The notes below the pieces were generated by a model. The model was not told the DNA's origin. It saw nothing but the letters and a program-made list of their open reading frames with translations, and did not search any database. The translations under genes and the position numbers were made by a program. A stretch of 64,000 bases of DNA from Ruminococcus sp. (GTDB lineage: Bacteria > Bacillota > Clostridia > Oscillospirales > Acutalibacteraceae): positions 1 to 64,000 of the forward strand of contig JAFQDM010000033.1 in assembly GCA_017416065.1 (NCBI GenBank), read 5' to 3'. Below, piece by piece: positions 8,571-16,734 of this stretch (the stretch's first letter is position 1; each line of letters starts with the position of its first letter).

Positions 8571-9005
8571 TCACAAATATTCTCTGATGTCAACTGCAAG
8601 CTTTTCCTCAAGGTTTATGAGGCGCTTGGTAATATCCTTGGTGACCTCGTCTGCGGCTTCGTACTGGTTAAGGTAGCGATTGAGGGATTTCACTCCCATA
8701 TTGCATCCGTCTGTCATCAGGTCTGCAATGGTTTTGTCTGAGTCCTTAAGCCCCAGCTTAATGTTGGTCTTCATCCAGGACATTCCCTTTGCAATGGGGT
8801 TGGGGTCTTTGCCCTGGTCCTTGTATTTATCCAGAAGCTTCTCCAGCTCTGAGCGAAGCTCCTCGTGCTCTTGCTTGCACTTTACAAGAAGCTCGCGGAA
8901 CTTCTCTGAACGCACCATCTCCAGCACGTCGTCTATGGAGGTTACTCCCATTTTAATGCCTGCATCGCACTCGCGCAAAAGCTTTATGGTATCCTGTTCT
9001 ATCAT
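8571..9005 (-). CDS. Conserved helical protein, ferritin-like (DUF2383-type?)
   Basis: A 144-residue, charged, almost wholly helical cytoplasmic protein with no signal peptide. Four amphipathic helices can be drawn (about 3-32, 36-65, 72-102, 105-143), with a conserved-looking WMKTNIKLGLKDSDKTIADL stretch. This resembles the small four-helix ferritin-like proteins grouped under DUF2383, but I see no clear di-iron EXXH pair, so metal binding is not claimed. It lies 44 bases downstream of the acyltransferase gene on the same strand and may share its mRNA. Confidence 0.6.
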   Translation of the reverse strand: MIEQDTIKLLRECDAGIKMGVTSIDDVLEMVRSEKFRELLVKCKQEHEELRSELEKLLDKYKDQGKDPNPIAKGMSWMKTNIKLGLKDSDKTIADLMTDGCNMGVKSLNRYLNQYEAADEVTKDITKRLINLEEKLAVDIREYL

Positions 9006-9049
9006 ACATATCTCTCCTAAATAAGTATTTCAAGAACAGTATGCCCATA

Positions 9050-10357
9050 TTATTCTTTATTATTTCTTTTTTCAGCTTTTGCGGATTTTTTCTTTTGTGC
9101 TTCTTCAAAGTGTATCCTGTAAAGCTCCTCTGTGGCAAAGGCAAGCTTTGTCACCACGTTTTCCTTTGTTGTGGGATAACAGTAGAAGGAGTCGTTTTCT
9201 GTAGAGATATCAACGCAGTCAAAGGGCTTGATGTAGCAGTAATCGTACTCTATATGCAAGCTGTTTGACTCAATGGGTGTGCGCTGGATCCTGTACTCAG
9301 CGCCGTTGTGAAATCCCTTGAGCACAAAGCCCTCCTCTGCATTGTGGGTAAGGGTAGCCTTGCCCAGATTTTCAAACCGCCAGCACCTGGGCAGAGAGTA
9401 GACCTCCACCGTGTCTGAGAAGCTGTACTCCCCCTTGGCGATCTGTTCTTTTACGTTTGCTCTCTCCCACTCAAACCAGTCCGGCACGTGAGAAAATTCC
9501 GTTTCTCCTTCCTTTGCTTTCAGGCTTCCGTCTTCCGTCAGAGTCCAGCGCTTGCCGCACTCTTTGCAGAAGATCTCAGCACCCTTTGAGTCCATTTTGG
9601 ATTCTGCAAGGCAATGAGGACACTGGTAGAGCACCTTGTGGAGCCCCTCTGCGCGGAAGTCCTCCGTGATCTTTATTCCCTGCTCCCTTTGATAGCGGTA
9701 TTCGTCGTAGTCCATTGCCTTCTTCACGGCATTGTTTATCTCTTCAACGGACATTGACTTGATCTGTTCGGGAGTAAGTATCTTTGTAAAGGTGGTGTGC
9801 AGGGGTGCCTTCCTCTTCTTTCTGTAATTCCAGAAGGGTGAGTGCAGGTAGTTTCCGTGGTGCACACAGACCACCACAGGCACCTTGTTCATCTTGATAA
9901 GCTTGCCCAAGGACTCGGGCATATAAGAAAGTGTGCCGCAGGGGGAATACCTTGCCTCAGGGTACATACAAACAATGTCTCCGCGCCTGAGGCACTTGGA
10001 GATGGACTTTATAAGGTGCAGATCCATAGTAAACTTGCGGGTGCAAATGGCACCGATAAGCTCCAGAAGAAAGGGTCTGCGATAAAAGCCGTCAATGCTC
10101 ACCACATTGTTGACCCTATGGGGGAAGGTCGCCATTGCCGCCAGCTCAAAATCTATAAAATACATATGGTTGCTCAGAAGCATATATGGCGGCTTTAAGC
10201 CCTCCATATTAATCTTCTCAACCTTGTACTTTTTGCCAATGAGGATGATCTTGCACAAAAGCCATATAAGCCAGACGATGATCTTCGGCTGACGGATGGG
10301 ATACTTTGCGGTTTTGTATCTCTTTTTGTTCTTGTAATTAACGTCAATATTCGCCAT
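9050..10357 (-). CDS. PlsC-type acyltransferase with an internal zinc ribbon
   Basis: A 435-residue protein. A hydrophobic N-terminal helix (about 25-42) precedes an acyltransferase domain with NHMYFID (the NHx4D catalytic motif, about 64-70) and EARYSPCG in place of the usual EGTRS. A second part holds a zinc ribbon (CPHC-x16-CKEC, about 240-265) and an unrecognised C-terminal beta-rich region. By family it acylates lysophosphatidate or a related lipid at the membrane. The ribbon and C-terminal extension are beyond standard 1-acylglycerol-3-phosphate acyltransferases. ATG 10357 is chosen because GAGGAG lies 9 bases upstream, inside the slightly longer open frame. Confidence 0.82.
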   Translation of the reverse strand: MANIDVNYKNKKRYKTAKYPIRQPKIIVWLIWLLCKIILIGKKYKVEKINMEGLKPPYMLLSNHMYFIDFELAAMATFPHRVNNVVSIDGFYRRPFLLELIGAICTRKFTMDLHLIKSISKCLRRGDIVCMYPEARYSPCGTLSYMPESLGKLIKMNKVPVVVCVHHGNYLHSPFWNYRKKRKAPLHTTFTKILTPEQIKSMSVEEINNAVKKAMDYDEYRYQREQGIKITEDFRAEGLHKVLYQCPHCLAESKMDSKGAEIFCKECGKRWTLTEDGSLKAKEGETEFSHVPDWFEWERANVKEQIAKGEYSFSDTVEVYSLPRCWRFENLGKATLTHNAEEGFVLKGFHNGAEYRIQRTPIESNSLHIEYDYCYIKPFDCVDISTENDSFYCYPTTKENVVTKLAFATEELYRIHFEEAQKKKSAKAEKRNNKE

Positions 10358-10434
10358 AATACCACACTCCTCACAGTACAATTGTAAACGATTTATTAAT
10401 AAAAATCAACTGTAATATAAAGGTTTGAATATTA

Positions 10435-10463
10435 TTGAAATAGACCTAGAATAATGGTATAAT
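10435..10463 (+). promoter_or_regulatory. Sigma-A promoter of the alpha/beta hydrolase gene
   Basis: TTGAAA (10435-10440), a 17-base spacer and TATAAT (10458-10463), ending 36 bases before the ATG. Confidence 0.8.
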
Positions 10464-10499
10464 TGCCAAAGTAAAAAACACGTAACCGCAGGTGATATT

Positions 10500-11447
10500 A
10501 TGCCTTTTCTTCTGATAGGAGCAAGCCTTTTTGCACTTTTGCTGATAGTACTTATTATATCCTACGTATGCTACCGAATGGCATTTCTTAATCCCCGCAC
10601 TCAGGAAAAACAGGGTGAGGAGTTTCCCATTCCCGAGGGCGAGATCTACGAGCCCTACAGAGAGCAAATGGTAAGCTGGATGAAGGAAGTCCGAGCTATG
10701 CCCTGCAAAGAGTACTGGATCACGTCCTTTGACGGGCTCAGGCTCCGGGGAAAATACTATGAATATGCAAAGGGTGCCCCCATTGAGCTTATGTTTCACG
10801 GGTATCGGGGCACGGGAGAGCGTGACCTGTGCGGCGGAGTACAGAGGTGCTTCCGCCTTGGGCGTAACGTGCTCATAGTTGACCAGCGAGCCAGCGGCAA
10901 AAGCGAGGGCAAGGTCATCACCTTCGGCATCAACGAAAGCCGCGACTGCCTTGCTTGGGTGGATCTCATCATAAAGGAATTCGGCACAGATTCAAAAATA
11001 ATCCTGACGGGTATCTCTATGGGAGCCGCCACGGTGATGATGGCCGCAGGCAAAGAACTCCCGAAAAACGTCATTTGCGTCCTTGCCGACTGCGGTTATT
11101 CTTCTCCAAAAGAAATAATCAAAAAGGTTATCAAGGATATGAAGCTCCCCGAAAACCTTGCATACCCCTTTGTAAAGCTGGGAGCCAAGGTTTTCGGCGG
11201 ATTTAGTTTGGAGGAGACCTCTGCCGCAGAGGCAATGAAGGTCTGCAAGGTACCCGTCATCTTTATACACGGCGAAGACGATGACTACGTCCCCTGCGAA
11301 ATGAGCCGCAGGCTCTATGAAATATGCAAAGCCCCCAAGGTGCTCGTCACCGTGCCCGGTGCCGGCCACGGCCTTGCCTACCTTGTGGACACAGAGGGCT
11401 ACTTCAAGACCCTCACCACCTTCTGCCAAAAGCACAATATCCAATAA
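10500..11447 (+). CDS. Membrane-anchored alpha/beta hydrolase
   Basis: A 315-residue protein with one N-terminal transmembrane helix (about 4-25) and an alpha/beta-hydrolase fold. The oxyanion strand reads LMFHGYRG, the nucleophile elbow is GISMGA (Ser about residue 174), the acid lies in HGEDDDYVP and the catalytic His in GAGHG. It fits the BEM46/YqkD-like group of serine hydrolases; the substrate is unknown. It has its own promoter, and a bidirectional terminator follows. Confidence 0.85.
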   Translation: MPFLLIGASLFALLLIVLIISYVCYRMAFLNPRTQEKQGEEFPIPEGEIYEPYREQMVSWMKEVRAMPCKEYWITSFDGLRLRGKYYEYAKGAPIELMFHGYRGTGERDLCGGVQRCFRLGRNVLIVDQRASGKSEGKVITFGINESRDCLAWVDLIIKEFGTDSKIILTGISMGAATVMMAAGKELPKNVICVLADCGYSSPKEIIKKVIKDMKLPENLAYPFVKLGAKVFGGFSLEETSAAEAMKVCKVPVIFIHGEDDDYVPCEMSRRLYEICKAPKVLVTVPGAGHGLAYLVDTEGYFKTLTTFCQKHNIQ

Positions 11448-11477
11448 ACAACCGTGTCACATCAGATCAATACAAAC

Positions 11478-11519
11478 AGAGAGCGTGCAGAGTTTTATAC
11501 CCTGCACGCTCTCTTATTT
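11478..11519. terminator. Bidirectional terminator
   Basis: A perfect 13-bp stem (AGAGAGCGTGCAG at 11478-11490, CTGCACGCTCTCT at 11502-11514) with an 11-base loop, between convergent genes. Confidence 0.88.
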
Positions 11520-11553
11520 ACCTATGTCAATATGTTCATTCTGCTATTCAAAA

Positions 11554-12651
11554 TCAATAGTCAAACCCTGCAATATACTTCTGAATCGCCGTGGCATCTC
11601 TTATGTTACGCTCTCCGTCACGATTGAAGTCTGAGATATAGTCTGTGTATTCATAACTCAAATGTCCAAAACCCGGAGTTTCACAATGTCCCCAGACCTC
11701 ATCCCCATCGGGAAAATATTGTAATCCTGCAAGACATTTCTGAATAAAGGTTGCGTCCTTGACAGTAATCTCCCTGTCATTGTCTGCATCACCAATCTGC
11801 TTTGCTACCCAAAGTTTCTCACCCAATGCATTTATTTTGTAAACATTAAAAGCATTCTCAATCCCCTCAAGTCCTGCATCATAAGCCTCACGGAGAGTAT
11901 ATACCTTACAATTCTCCTTAGGTACTATAACATAGTATGGTAAGGCATAGGGACTTGCATATCCTCCACTTACAATATAATCGCCAAATACCCCATAAGC
12001 ATAACTTGGAGTCATATCTGTAAATCCATATATAAGGACATAATCGGGAGTAGCCTCATCGCAGGTAGGCTCGGTTTCATAGTGATAATAAAGCTCCTCA
12101 TAACCACGTGCATAATGGGGCCAATCCTTCATGGTAATATCCGAGCGTTTTTCAAGCACATATTCCTCAAATACACTTCTGTATTTGTAGATACCACCTT
12201 CCAAGGTGTCCAGTGCAAACTGCCAATTCTCAGGCTGTTTCCAATATAACTCATGGGGCGTATATGCTATTCCCTCTGCAGTGGAGTAAATGTAGTAATC
12301 TGCTTTTTCAATTGCATTCGACTTATAATAACCCAAATGATAAGTGCCTACAATATATTTAGCGGCACCGTCTGTATCCCAAGCAAAAACATCGTCAATT
12401 CGGGCAACCACATAGTCTGGTGTAGCCTCGTCGGAGGTAGGAGAATTATCTGCGTTGTACTCAAAGAGATAGGTGTACTCAACACGGCTTTTCTCAAACT
12501 CCGTCAGCTCTATGGCTGCATAAATCTCTTCCTTGTATTTATCCTTGGAGAAGGTTACCTCACCCTCCTGTGCTCCTGCAGTCATAATTGCTGCAGGAAT
12601 AAGCAAAAGCATTACCAATACTGTGGATATGATCCTCTTAAAAGCCTTCAT
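11554..12651 (-). CDS. Secreted dockerin-bearing protein of unknown function
   Basis: A 365-residue exported protein with a signal peptide (1-27, ending AGAQE). An unrecognised central region (about 30-285) is rich in Tyr and acidic residues and contains a repeated phrase (TSDEATPDYVVARI and TCDEATPDYVLIYG), so it is probably two related domains. The C-terminus (about 288-365) is a dockerin-type pair, DADNDREITVKDATFIQK and DFNRDGERNIRDATAIQK, with an insertion between the calcium loops. No catalytic motif is visible. It follows rplL with its own GGAGG ribosome site and is separated from it by a terminator. Confidence 0.75.
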   Translation of the reverse strand: MKAFKRIISTVLVMLLLIPAAIMTAGAQEGEVTFSKDKYKEEIYAAIELTEFEKSRVEYTYLFEYNADNSPTSDEATPDYVVARIDDVFAWDTDGAAKYIVGTYHLGYYKSNAIEKADYYIYSTAEGIAYTPHELYWKQPENWQFALDTLEGGIYKYRSVFEEYVLEKRSDITMKDWPHYARGYEELYYHYETEPTCDEATPDYVLIYGFTDMTPSYAYGVFGDYIVSGGYASPYALPYYVIVPKENCKVYTLREAYDAGLEGIENAFNVYKINALGEKLWVAKQIGDADNDREITVKDATFIQKCLAGLQYFPDGDEVWGHCETPGFGHLSYEYTDYISDFNRDGERNIRDATAIQKYIAGFDY

Positions 12652-12784
12652 AATGTGACCTCCTTCGTGTTTTGATTTATATTATTTGCAAGCTGTGTGC
12701 TTATAATCAAAGGGCTCGCCCGTTCTACATATAATACAAATCAGCAGGAGAAAATATCACAAAAACTTCTTGCTTTTTTGCACA

Positions 12785-12816
12785 CAAAAAAGCCGTACGG
12801 GATTCCGTACGGCTTT
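12785..12816 (-). terminator. Terminator directly after rplL
   Basis: A perfect 12-bp stem (AAAGCCGTACGG / CCGTACGGCTTT) with a 4-base loop, followed on the minus strand by a T-run (the A-tract at 12785-12791 on the plus strand). It lies 30 bases past the rplL stop and ends the ribosomal cluster without rpoB. Confidence 0.92.
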
Positions 12817-12846
12817 GATGTTAACGTTTGGTGATTTGGGCTTAAA

Positions 12847-13218
12847 TTACTTAAGCTCAACCTCTGCGCCAGCCTCTTCGAGCTTAGCCTTGAGAGCCTC
12901 TGCGTCATCCTTAGAGATACCCTCTTTGAGAGCCTTGGGAGCGTTGTCAACAACTTCCTTAGCTTCCTTAAGGCCGAGACCTGTAGCCTCACGAACAGCC
13001 TTGATAACTGCGATCTTGTTTGCGCCTGCAGACTTGAGAACAACGTCAAACTCTGTCTTCTCTTCCTCTGCAGCAGCAGCTGTTGCGGGACCTGCAACTG
13101 CAACTGCAGCAGCTGCGGATACGCCGAACTCATCCTCTACAGCGTGAACGAGCTCAGAAAGCTCGAGAACTGTGAGGCCCTTAAGTGTTTCGATAATAGA
13201 AGTGATCTTCTCAGACAT
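12847..13218 (-). CDS. rplL: 50S ribosomal protein L7/L12
   Basis: A 123-residue stalk protein that recruits translational GTPases. The N-terminal dimerisation helix ([19 protein letters not shown]) is followed by an Ala-rich hinge and the C-terminal domain ([20 protein letters not shown], then [11 protein letters not shown]). It is the last gene of the rpmG-to-rplL cluster and lies 57 bases after rplJ, so the two are presumably cotranscribed under L10 autoregulation. Confidence 0.98.
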   Translation of the reverse strand: MSEKITSIIETLKGLTVLELSELVHAVEDEFGVSAAAAVAVAGPATAAAAEEEKTEFDVVLKSAGANKIAVIKAVREATGLGLKEAKEVVDNAPKALKEGISKDDAEALKAKLEEAGAEVELK

Positions 13219-13275
13219 TTTAGTAAACCTCCAATAATAATATAGTAGTTTTTAAATTAATGTGCAGAATCTGAA

Positions 13276-13866
13276 TTATTCTGCTGCTTCTGTAGCAGGT
13301 GCTTCCTCTGCGGGAGCCTCTGCCTCTGCTGCTGCGGGAGCTGCCTCCTCAGCAGGTGCGCATGCCTCTACGCCACCCTTGTCAACAATAGCCTGGATAG
13401 CACGAGCAAAGCTTGCGATAGGTGCCTGGAATGCACCGAGAACATTGGCAAGAAGAACCTCTCTTGTGGGAAGCTTGGAAAGACCAACGATCTTATCCAT
13501 AGAGATAACTTCGCCATCCATGTAGCCGCCTTTTACAGCAAAGCCTGTCTTTGACTTGTCAGCAAAGCCGCAAAGAATTCTTGCAGCTGCTACGTAGTCA
13601 TCATCGCTTGTAGCGATAGCAGTTGTGCCGGCAAGATGCTGATCGAGGTCAGAAAGACCTGTCTCTGCAAATGCTCTGCCGAGAAGAGTATTCTTGATAA
13701 CAGTATACTCAACTCCTGCCTCACGCAGTTCTTTTCTGAGCTTAGTGTCATCAGCTACGCTGATACCTTCGTAAGTAACAAGGATACCTGTGCAGGAAGC
13801 CTTGATTCTTTCTGTAAGGTCAGCTACCAGCTGCTGCTTCTGCTCTAAAACCTTAGCACTGGGCAA
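13276..13866 (-). CDS. rplJ: 50S ribosomal protein L10
   Basis: A 196-residue protein that anchors L7/L12 dimers to 23S rRNA. It begins MPSAKVLEQK and keeps the family motif YTVIKNTLLGRAF (about 53-65). The C-terminal 25 residues are an Ala/Glu-rich tail (EEAAPAAAEAEAPAEE), longer than in E. coli L10. An L10 leader with an attenuator hairpin lies directly upstream. Confidence 0.97.
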   Translation of the reverse strand: MPSAKVLEQKQQLVADLTERIKASCTGILVTYEGISVADDTKLRKELREAGVEYTVIKNTLLGRAFAETGLSDLDQHLAGTTAIATSDDDYVAAARILCGFADKSKTGFAVKGGYMDGEVISMDKIVGLSKLPTREVLLANVLGAFQAPIASFARAIQAIVDKGGVEACAPAEEAAPAAAEAEAPAEEAPATEAAE

Positions 13867-13904
13867 TGATTTTCACCTCCGTTAGAATTTGTAACGCAGT
13901 TCAT

Positions 13905-14090
13905 AAAAAAGGAAACCTCTTCCGTTTCAGGAAGAGGCGTTGTTTACATATAAGACGAAATAAGTCTTTGTAAATGCTTCTTCCTCGGCAGGCGGACGAA
14001 TGCTCGTCCATTATACGGAAAACCGAACCTGCTGTCTTTAGAACAGCGATTTATATATTCAGCGCAATGCGCTAAATAACCAATTAAAAG
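13905..14090 (-). ncRNA. L10 leader (ribosomal protein autoregulatory RNA) with attenuator
   Basis: The 238-base gap between rplA and rplJ holds several hairpins matching the L10-leader layout, including a conserved CCTGCCGAGG-type segment. It ends in an intrinsic terminator-like hairpin: an 8-bp stem at 13916-13923 / 13930-13937, followed on the minus strand by TTTCCTTTTTT. In Firmicutes, L10 (with L12) binds this leader and lowers rplJL transcription. Exact leader boundaries are estimates. Confidence 0.8.
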
Positions 14091-14104
14091 TTAGACCCAA
14101 AAAA

Positions 14105-14815
14105 TCAGCCGTTGCTCTGAGCAGCAGTGAACTTGTTGGGGTTGAGCTTTACGCTGGGACCCATTGTGGATGTAACAGCGCAAGAGCGAATGTACTGACC
14201 CTTTGCAGCAGCAGGCTTAGCCTTAACGATAGCCTCCATAAGAGTCTCCAGGTTCTGCTGGAGCTTCTCCTTGCCGAAGGATACCTTGCCGATGGGGCAG
14301 TGAATGATGTTTGTTTTGTCAAGACGGTACTCGATCTTACCGGCCTTAGCCTCCTGAATTGCGCGAGCAATGTCAGTTGTAACAGTACCAGCCTTGGGGT
14401 TAGGCATAAGACCGCGAGGTCCGAGGATCTTACCCAGACGACCAACAAGACCCATGCAATCGGGAGTTGTGATGAGAACATCAAAGTCCATCCAACCCTC
14501 AGACTGGATCTTCTGTGTCATATCCTCTGCACCAACGAAATCTGCACCTGCATCCTGAGCAGCCTTCTCGTTGTCGCCCTTACAGATAGCAAGAACACGA
14601 ACGTTCTTACCTGTACCGTTGGGGAGAACGATAGCGCCACGAACCTGCTGGTCAGCGTGACGGGAGTCAACACCCAGCTTTACGTGGAGCTCTACTGTCT
14701 CGTCAAACTTAGCAGTAGCAGCCTTAACGCAAAGGTCAAGTGCCTCGTCGGTATCATATAATTTACTTCTGTCGATGAGCTTTGCGCTGTCGACATACTT
14801 CTTACCGTGTTTCAT
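14105..14815 (-). CDS. rplA: 50S ribosomal protein L1
   Basis: A 236-residue L1-stalk protein, starting [20 protein letters not shown] and with the typical [15 protein letters not shown] signature (about 132-146). Length is standard. It lies 68 bases after rplK and is probably cotranscribed with it. Confidence 0.98.
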   Translation of the reverse strand: MKHGKKYVDSAKLIDRSKLYDTDEALDLCVKAATAKFDETVELHVKLGVDSRHADQQVRGAIVLPNGTGKNVRVLAICKGDNEKAAQDAGADFVGAEDMTQKIQSEGWMDFDVLITTPDCMGLVGRLGKILGPRGLMPNPKAGTVTTDIARAIQEAKAGKIEYRLDKTNIIHCPIGKVSFGKEKLQQNLETLMEAIVKAKPAAAKGQYIRSCAVTSTMGPSVKLNPNKFTAAQSNG

Positions 14816-14883
14816 AAAATATTTCCTCCATTGTTAGGTGGTTAAGCGGATATTTCCTCCCACCCGGATAAATTAGCAAACAA

Positions 14884-15309
14884 TCAGTCTTCTACTGTAA
14901 CGCCCATGCTGCGTGCTGTACCTGCGATCATGCTCATAGCAGCCTCAATGGATGCAGCGTTCAGGTCGGGCATTTTTGTCTCAGCGATTTTTCTGATCTG
15001 CTCGCTGGAAATCTTTGCAACTTTGTTCTTGTTAGGAACACCGGAAGCCTTGTCGATTCCGCAAGCCTTCTTAATGAGTACCGCTGCAGGGGGAGTCTTT
15101 GTAATGAAAGAGAAAGATCTGTCTGCATAAACGGTGATAACAACAGGAATGATCATTCCGATGTCGTTCTTTGTGCGCTCGTTAAATTCCTTTGTGAACG
15201 CAACGATATTAACGCCGTGCTGACCGAGAGCCGGTCCTACGGGGGGAGCCGGAGTAGCCTTTCCGGCAGGAATCTGAAGCTTAATAAAGCCGATTACCTT
15301 CTGAGCCAT
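14884..15309 (-). CDS. rplK: 50S ribosomal protein L11
   Basis: A 141-residue protein of the GTPase-associated centre. It begins [20 protein letters not shown], has the Pro-rich [15 protein letters not shown] hinge of the N-terminal domain and the C-terminal RNA-binding domain with GTARSMGV. Length and order are canonical. Confidence 0.98.
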   Translation of the reverse strand: MAQKVIGFIKLQIPAGKATPAPPVGPALGQHGVNIVAFTKEFNERTKNDIGMIIPVVITVYADRSFSFITKTPPAAVLIKKACGIDKASGVPNKNKVAKISSEQIRKIAETKMPDLNAASIEAAMSMIAGTARSMGVTVED

Positions 15310-15432
15310 ATGCTTGTTGCACCTCCAAAATTCGTGGTTGATGGCGGAGCATCCTGAAAAATATTAATGCTCCTCCCACAAGGGATCCTTAAGACCCCTC
15401 TGATAAAAAGCCTCTTGCTTTTTATACCCTGA

Positions 15433-15957
15433 TTAATCTGTAAACAGTTCAGCCTGATTCAGCTCAAGCTCAACCGGTGTTTCACGTCCGAACATTGAAA
15501 CAATGACACGAACGTATTCTTTCTCGACGTTCAGCTCCTCAACAACACCGATGAAGTCCTCCAGAGGACCATCGATAATGCGAACGCTGTCGCCGACCTT
15601 GTACGAAACTTCAACAACGCGAGTTTCAACGCCCATCCTGTAGACCTCTGCCTCTGTAAGAGGAACAGGCTTAGAGGAAGGACCAACAAATCCTGTGCAG
15701 CCGCGGATATTGCGGACTACGTACCAGGTTTCATCGGTGTAGATCATCTTAACGAAAACATAACCGGGATACAGCTTGCGCTCTACCTCTTTTGTTTTGT
15801 CATCCTTGATCTCCGTGACTGTTTCCGTGGGAACCTTAACCTCAAGGATCATATCCTGCAGGTTTCTGTTCTCAACTGTGGTCATCAGATTGGATGCAAC
15901 CTTGTTTTCGTAACCTGAGTATGTGTGTACCACATACCATTTAGCCTCACCTGACAC
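15433..15957 (-). CDS. nusG: Transcription elongation/antitermination factor NusG
   Basis: A 174-residue protein with an N-terminal NGN domain (KWYVVHTYSGYENKVA at the start, then LYPGYVFVKM) and a C-terminal KOW domain (VGDSVRIIDGPLEDFIGVV). NusG binds the RNA polymerase clamp and modulates pausing. It sits between secE and rplK, the standard bacterial order. Confidence 0.98.
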   Translation of the reverse strand: MSGEAKWYVVHTYSGYENKVASNLMTTVENRNLQDMILEVKVPTETVTEIKDDKTKEVERKLYPGYVFVKMIYTDETWYVVRNIRGCTGFVGPSSKPVPLTEAEVYRMGVETRVVEVSYKVGDSVRIIDGPLEDFIGVVEELNVEKEYVRVIVSMFGRETPVELELNQAELFTD

Positions 15958-16006
15958 AGTTACTTCACCCTTTCAATACTTGTAAAAAGCTGAGTTAAGG
16001 TTGTGA

Positions 16007-16228
16007 TCAGTTAGGGCTGACTCTCATAACCAAACCGAGCAGAGCGTAAAGACCCTGATCCAATGCGAAGATAAGAACGCCTGCGATTAAGATAACAAGC
16101 AGTACTACGCCAAAGTTTTTGGTTGTCTGAGAAACAGTAGGCCAAGTGATCTTCTTCAGTTCGCCGATGCACTCACGAAGATATTTGAACAGCTTCGCAA
16201 AAACATTAGTTTTCTTCTTGTCAGCCAT
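16007..16228 (-). CDS. secE: Preprotein translocase subunit SecE
   Basis: A 73-residue single-span form typical of Gram-positives. An amphipathic cytoplasmic helix carrying the conserved ELKKITWPT motif (residues 23-31) is followed by one transmembrane helix (about 40-62). It stabilises SecY in the translocon. It lies 17 bases after rpmG and 49 bases before nusG. Confidence 0.96.
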   Translation of the reverse strand: MADKKKTNVFAKLFKYLRECIGELKKITWPTVSQTTKNFGVVLLVILIAGVLIFALDQGLYALLGLVMRVSPN

Positions 16229-16245
16229 CTCTTTAACCTCCGTGA

Positions 16246-16395
16246 TTACTTTGTTTCCCTGTGCAGAGTATGCTTGCGGCAGAATCTGCAGTACTTGTTC
16301 ATCTCAAGTCTGTCGGGATCGTTCTTCTTGTTCTTCATGGTGTTGTAGTTACGCTGTTTGCACTCTGTGCATGCTAGAACAATTTTCACTCTCAT
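16246..16395 (-). CDS. rpmG: 50S ribosomal protein L33 (zinc-ribbon type)
   Basis: A 49-residue protein, found by translating the minus strand: [20 protein letters not shown] at the start and HTLHRETK at the end. Two CxxC pairs (residues 9-12 and 36-39) mark the zinc-binding (C+) L33 form. GGAGGTG lies about 10 bases before the ATG. It is the first gene of the rpmG-secE-nusG-rplK-rplA-rplJ-rplL series. Confidence 0.95.
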   Translation of the reverse strand: MRVKIVLACTECKQRNYNTMKNKKNDPDRLEMNKYCRFCRKHTLHRETK

Positions 16396-16485
16396 TGATA
16401 ACGGCACCTCCCGTGTTTTTTCGGAATATTCCAGCCTCCCTCAAAAAGGGCACAAAAAAATAAGCCCCTTTTACGAGGTAGAATC

Positions 16486-16514
16486 ATTGTATCACAACTA
16501 AATCAAGTAGTCAA
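16486..16514 (-). promoter_or_regulatory. Sigma-A promoter of the rpmG-secE-nusG cluster
   Basis: Read on the minus strand: TTGACT (16514-16509), a 17-base spacer and TACAAT (16491-16486). The -10 ends about 90 bases before rpmG. The leader in between holds an AAAAGGG/CCCTTTT hairpin. Confidence 0.85.
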
Positions 16515-16542
16515 CACTTTTTTTAAAATTTGTAAACCTGAT

Positions 16543-16643
16543 AAAAACTCCACTCTCTGAGGCAGTTACTATGTGCAAGATTCCCTGAACAGGGGTGTTT
16601 TTCCCTATTTATGCGGTCAGCTTTCGCCGAATACCCACTGCCT
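16543..16643 (-). ncRNA. Candidate structured small RNA or leader
   Basis: A minus-strand promoter (16648-16676) would start transcription at about 16641-16643. There AGGCAGT (16643-16637) can pair with ACTGCCT (16566-16560), closing an 84-base domain. Inside are a CGGC-GAAA-GCTG hairpin (GNRA tetraloop) and a CCCT/AGGG hairpin. GTTTTTATC follows the closing stem by about 12 bases. I do not recognise the family; it does not match SRP RNA, T-box or the common riboswitch cores. It may instead be an upstream leader of rpmG. No protein gene explains the 16396-16734 gap. Confidence 0.35.
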
Positions 16644-16647
16644 ATAC

Positions 16648-16699
16648 ATTATATAATATATAAAACACCATTGCAATAGCTCCTTACTGCTGATATAAT
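16648..16699. promoter_or_regulatory. Divergent promoters sharing one palindromic -35 box
   Basis: TTGCAA at 16671-16676 is its own reverse complement. On the plus strand it is followed by 17 bases and TATAAT (16694-16699, with a TGA extended -10). On the minus strand it is also followed by 17 bases and TATAAT (16653-16648). The plus-strand promoter drives the FliB-like gene; the minus-strand one drives the candidate RNA. Only one polymerase could use the shared -35 at a time, so the two should compete (inference). Confidence 0.65.
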
Positions 16700-16734
16700 T
16701 CTCTTTGTAAAGAAAACGCAAAGGGGAATTTGAA

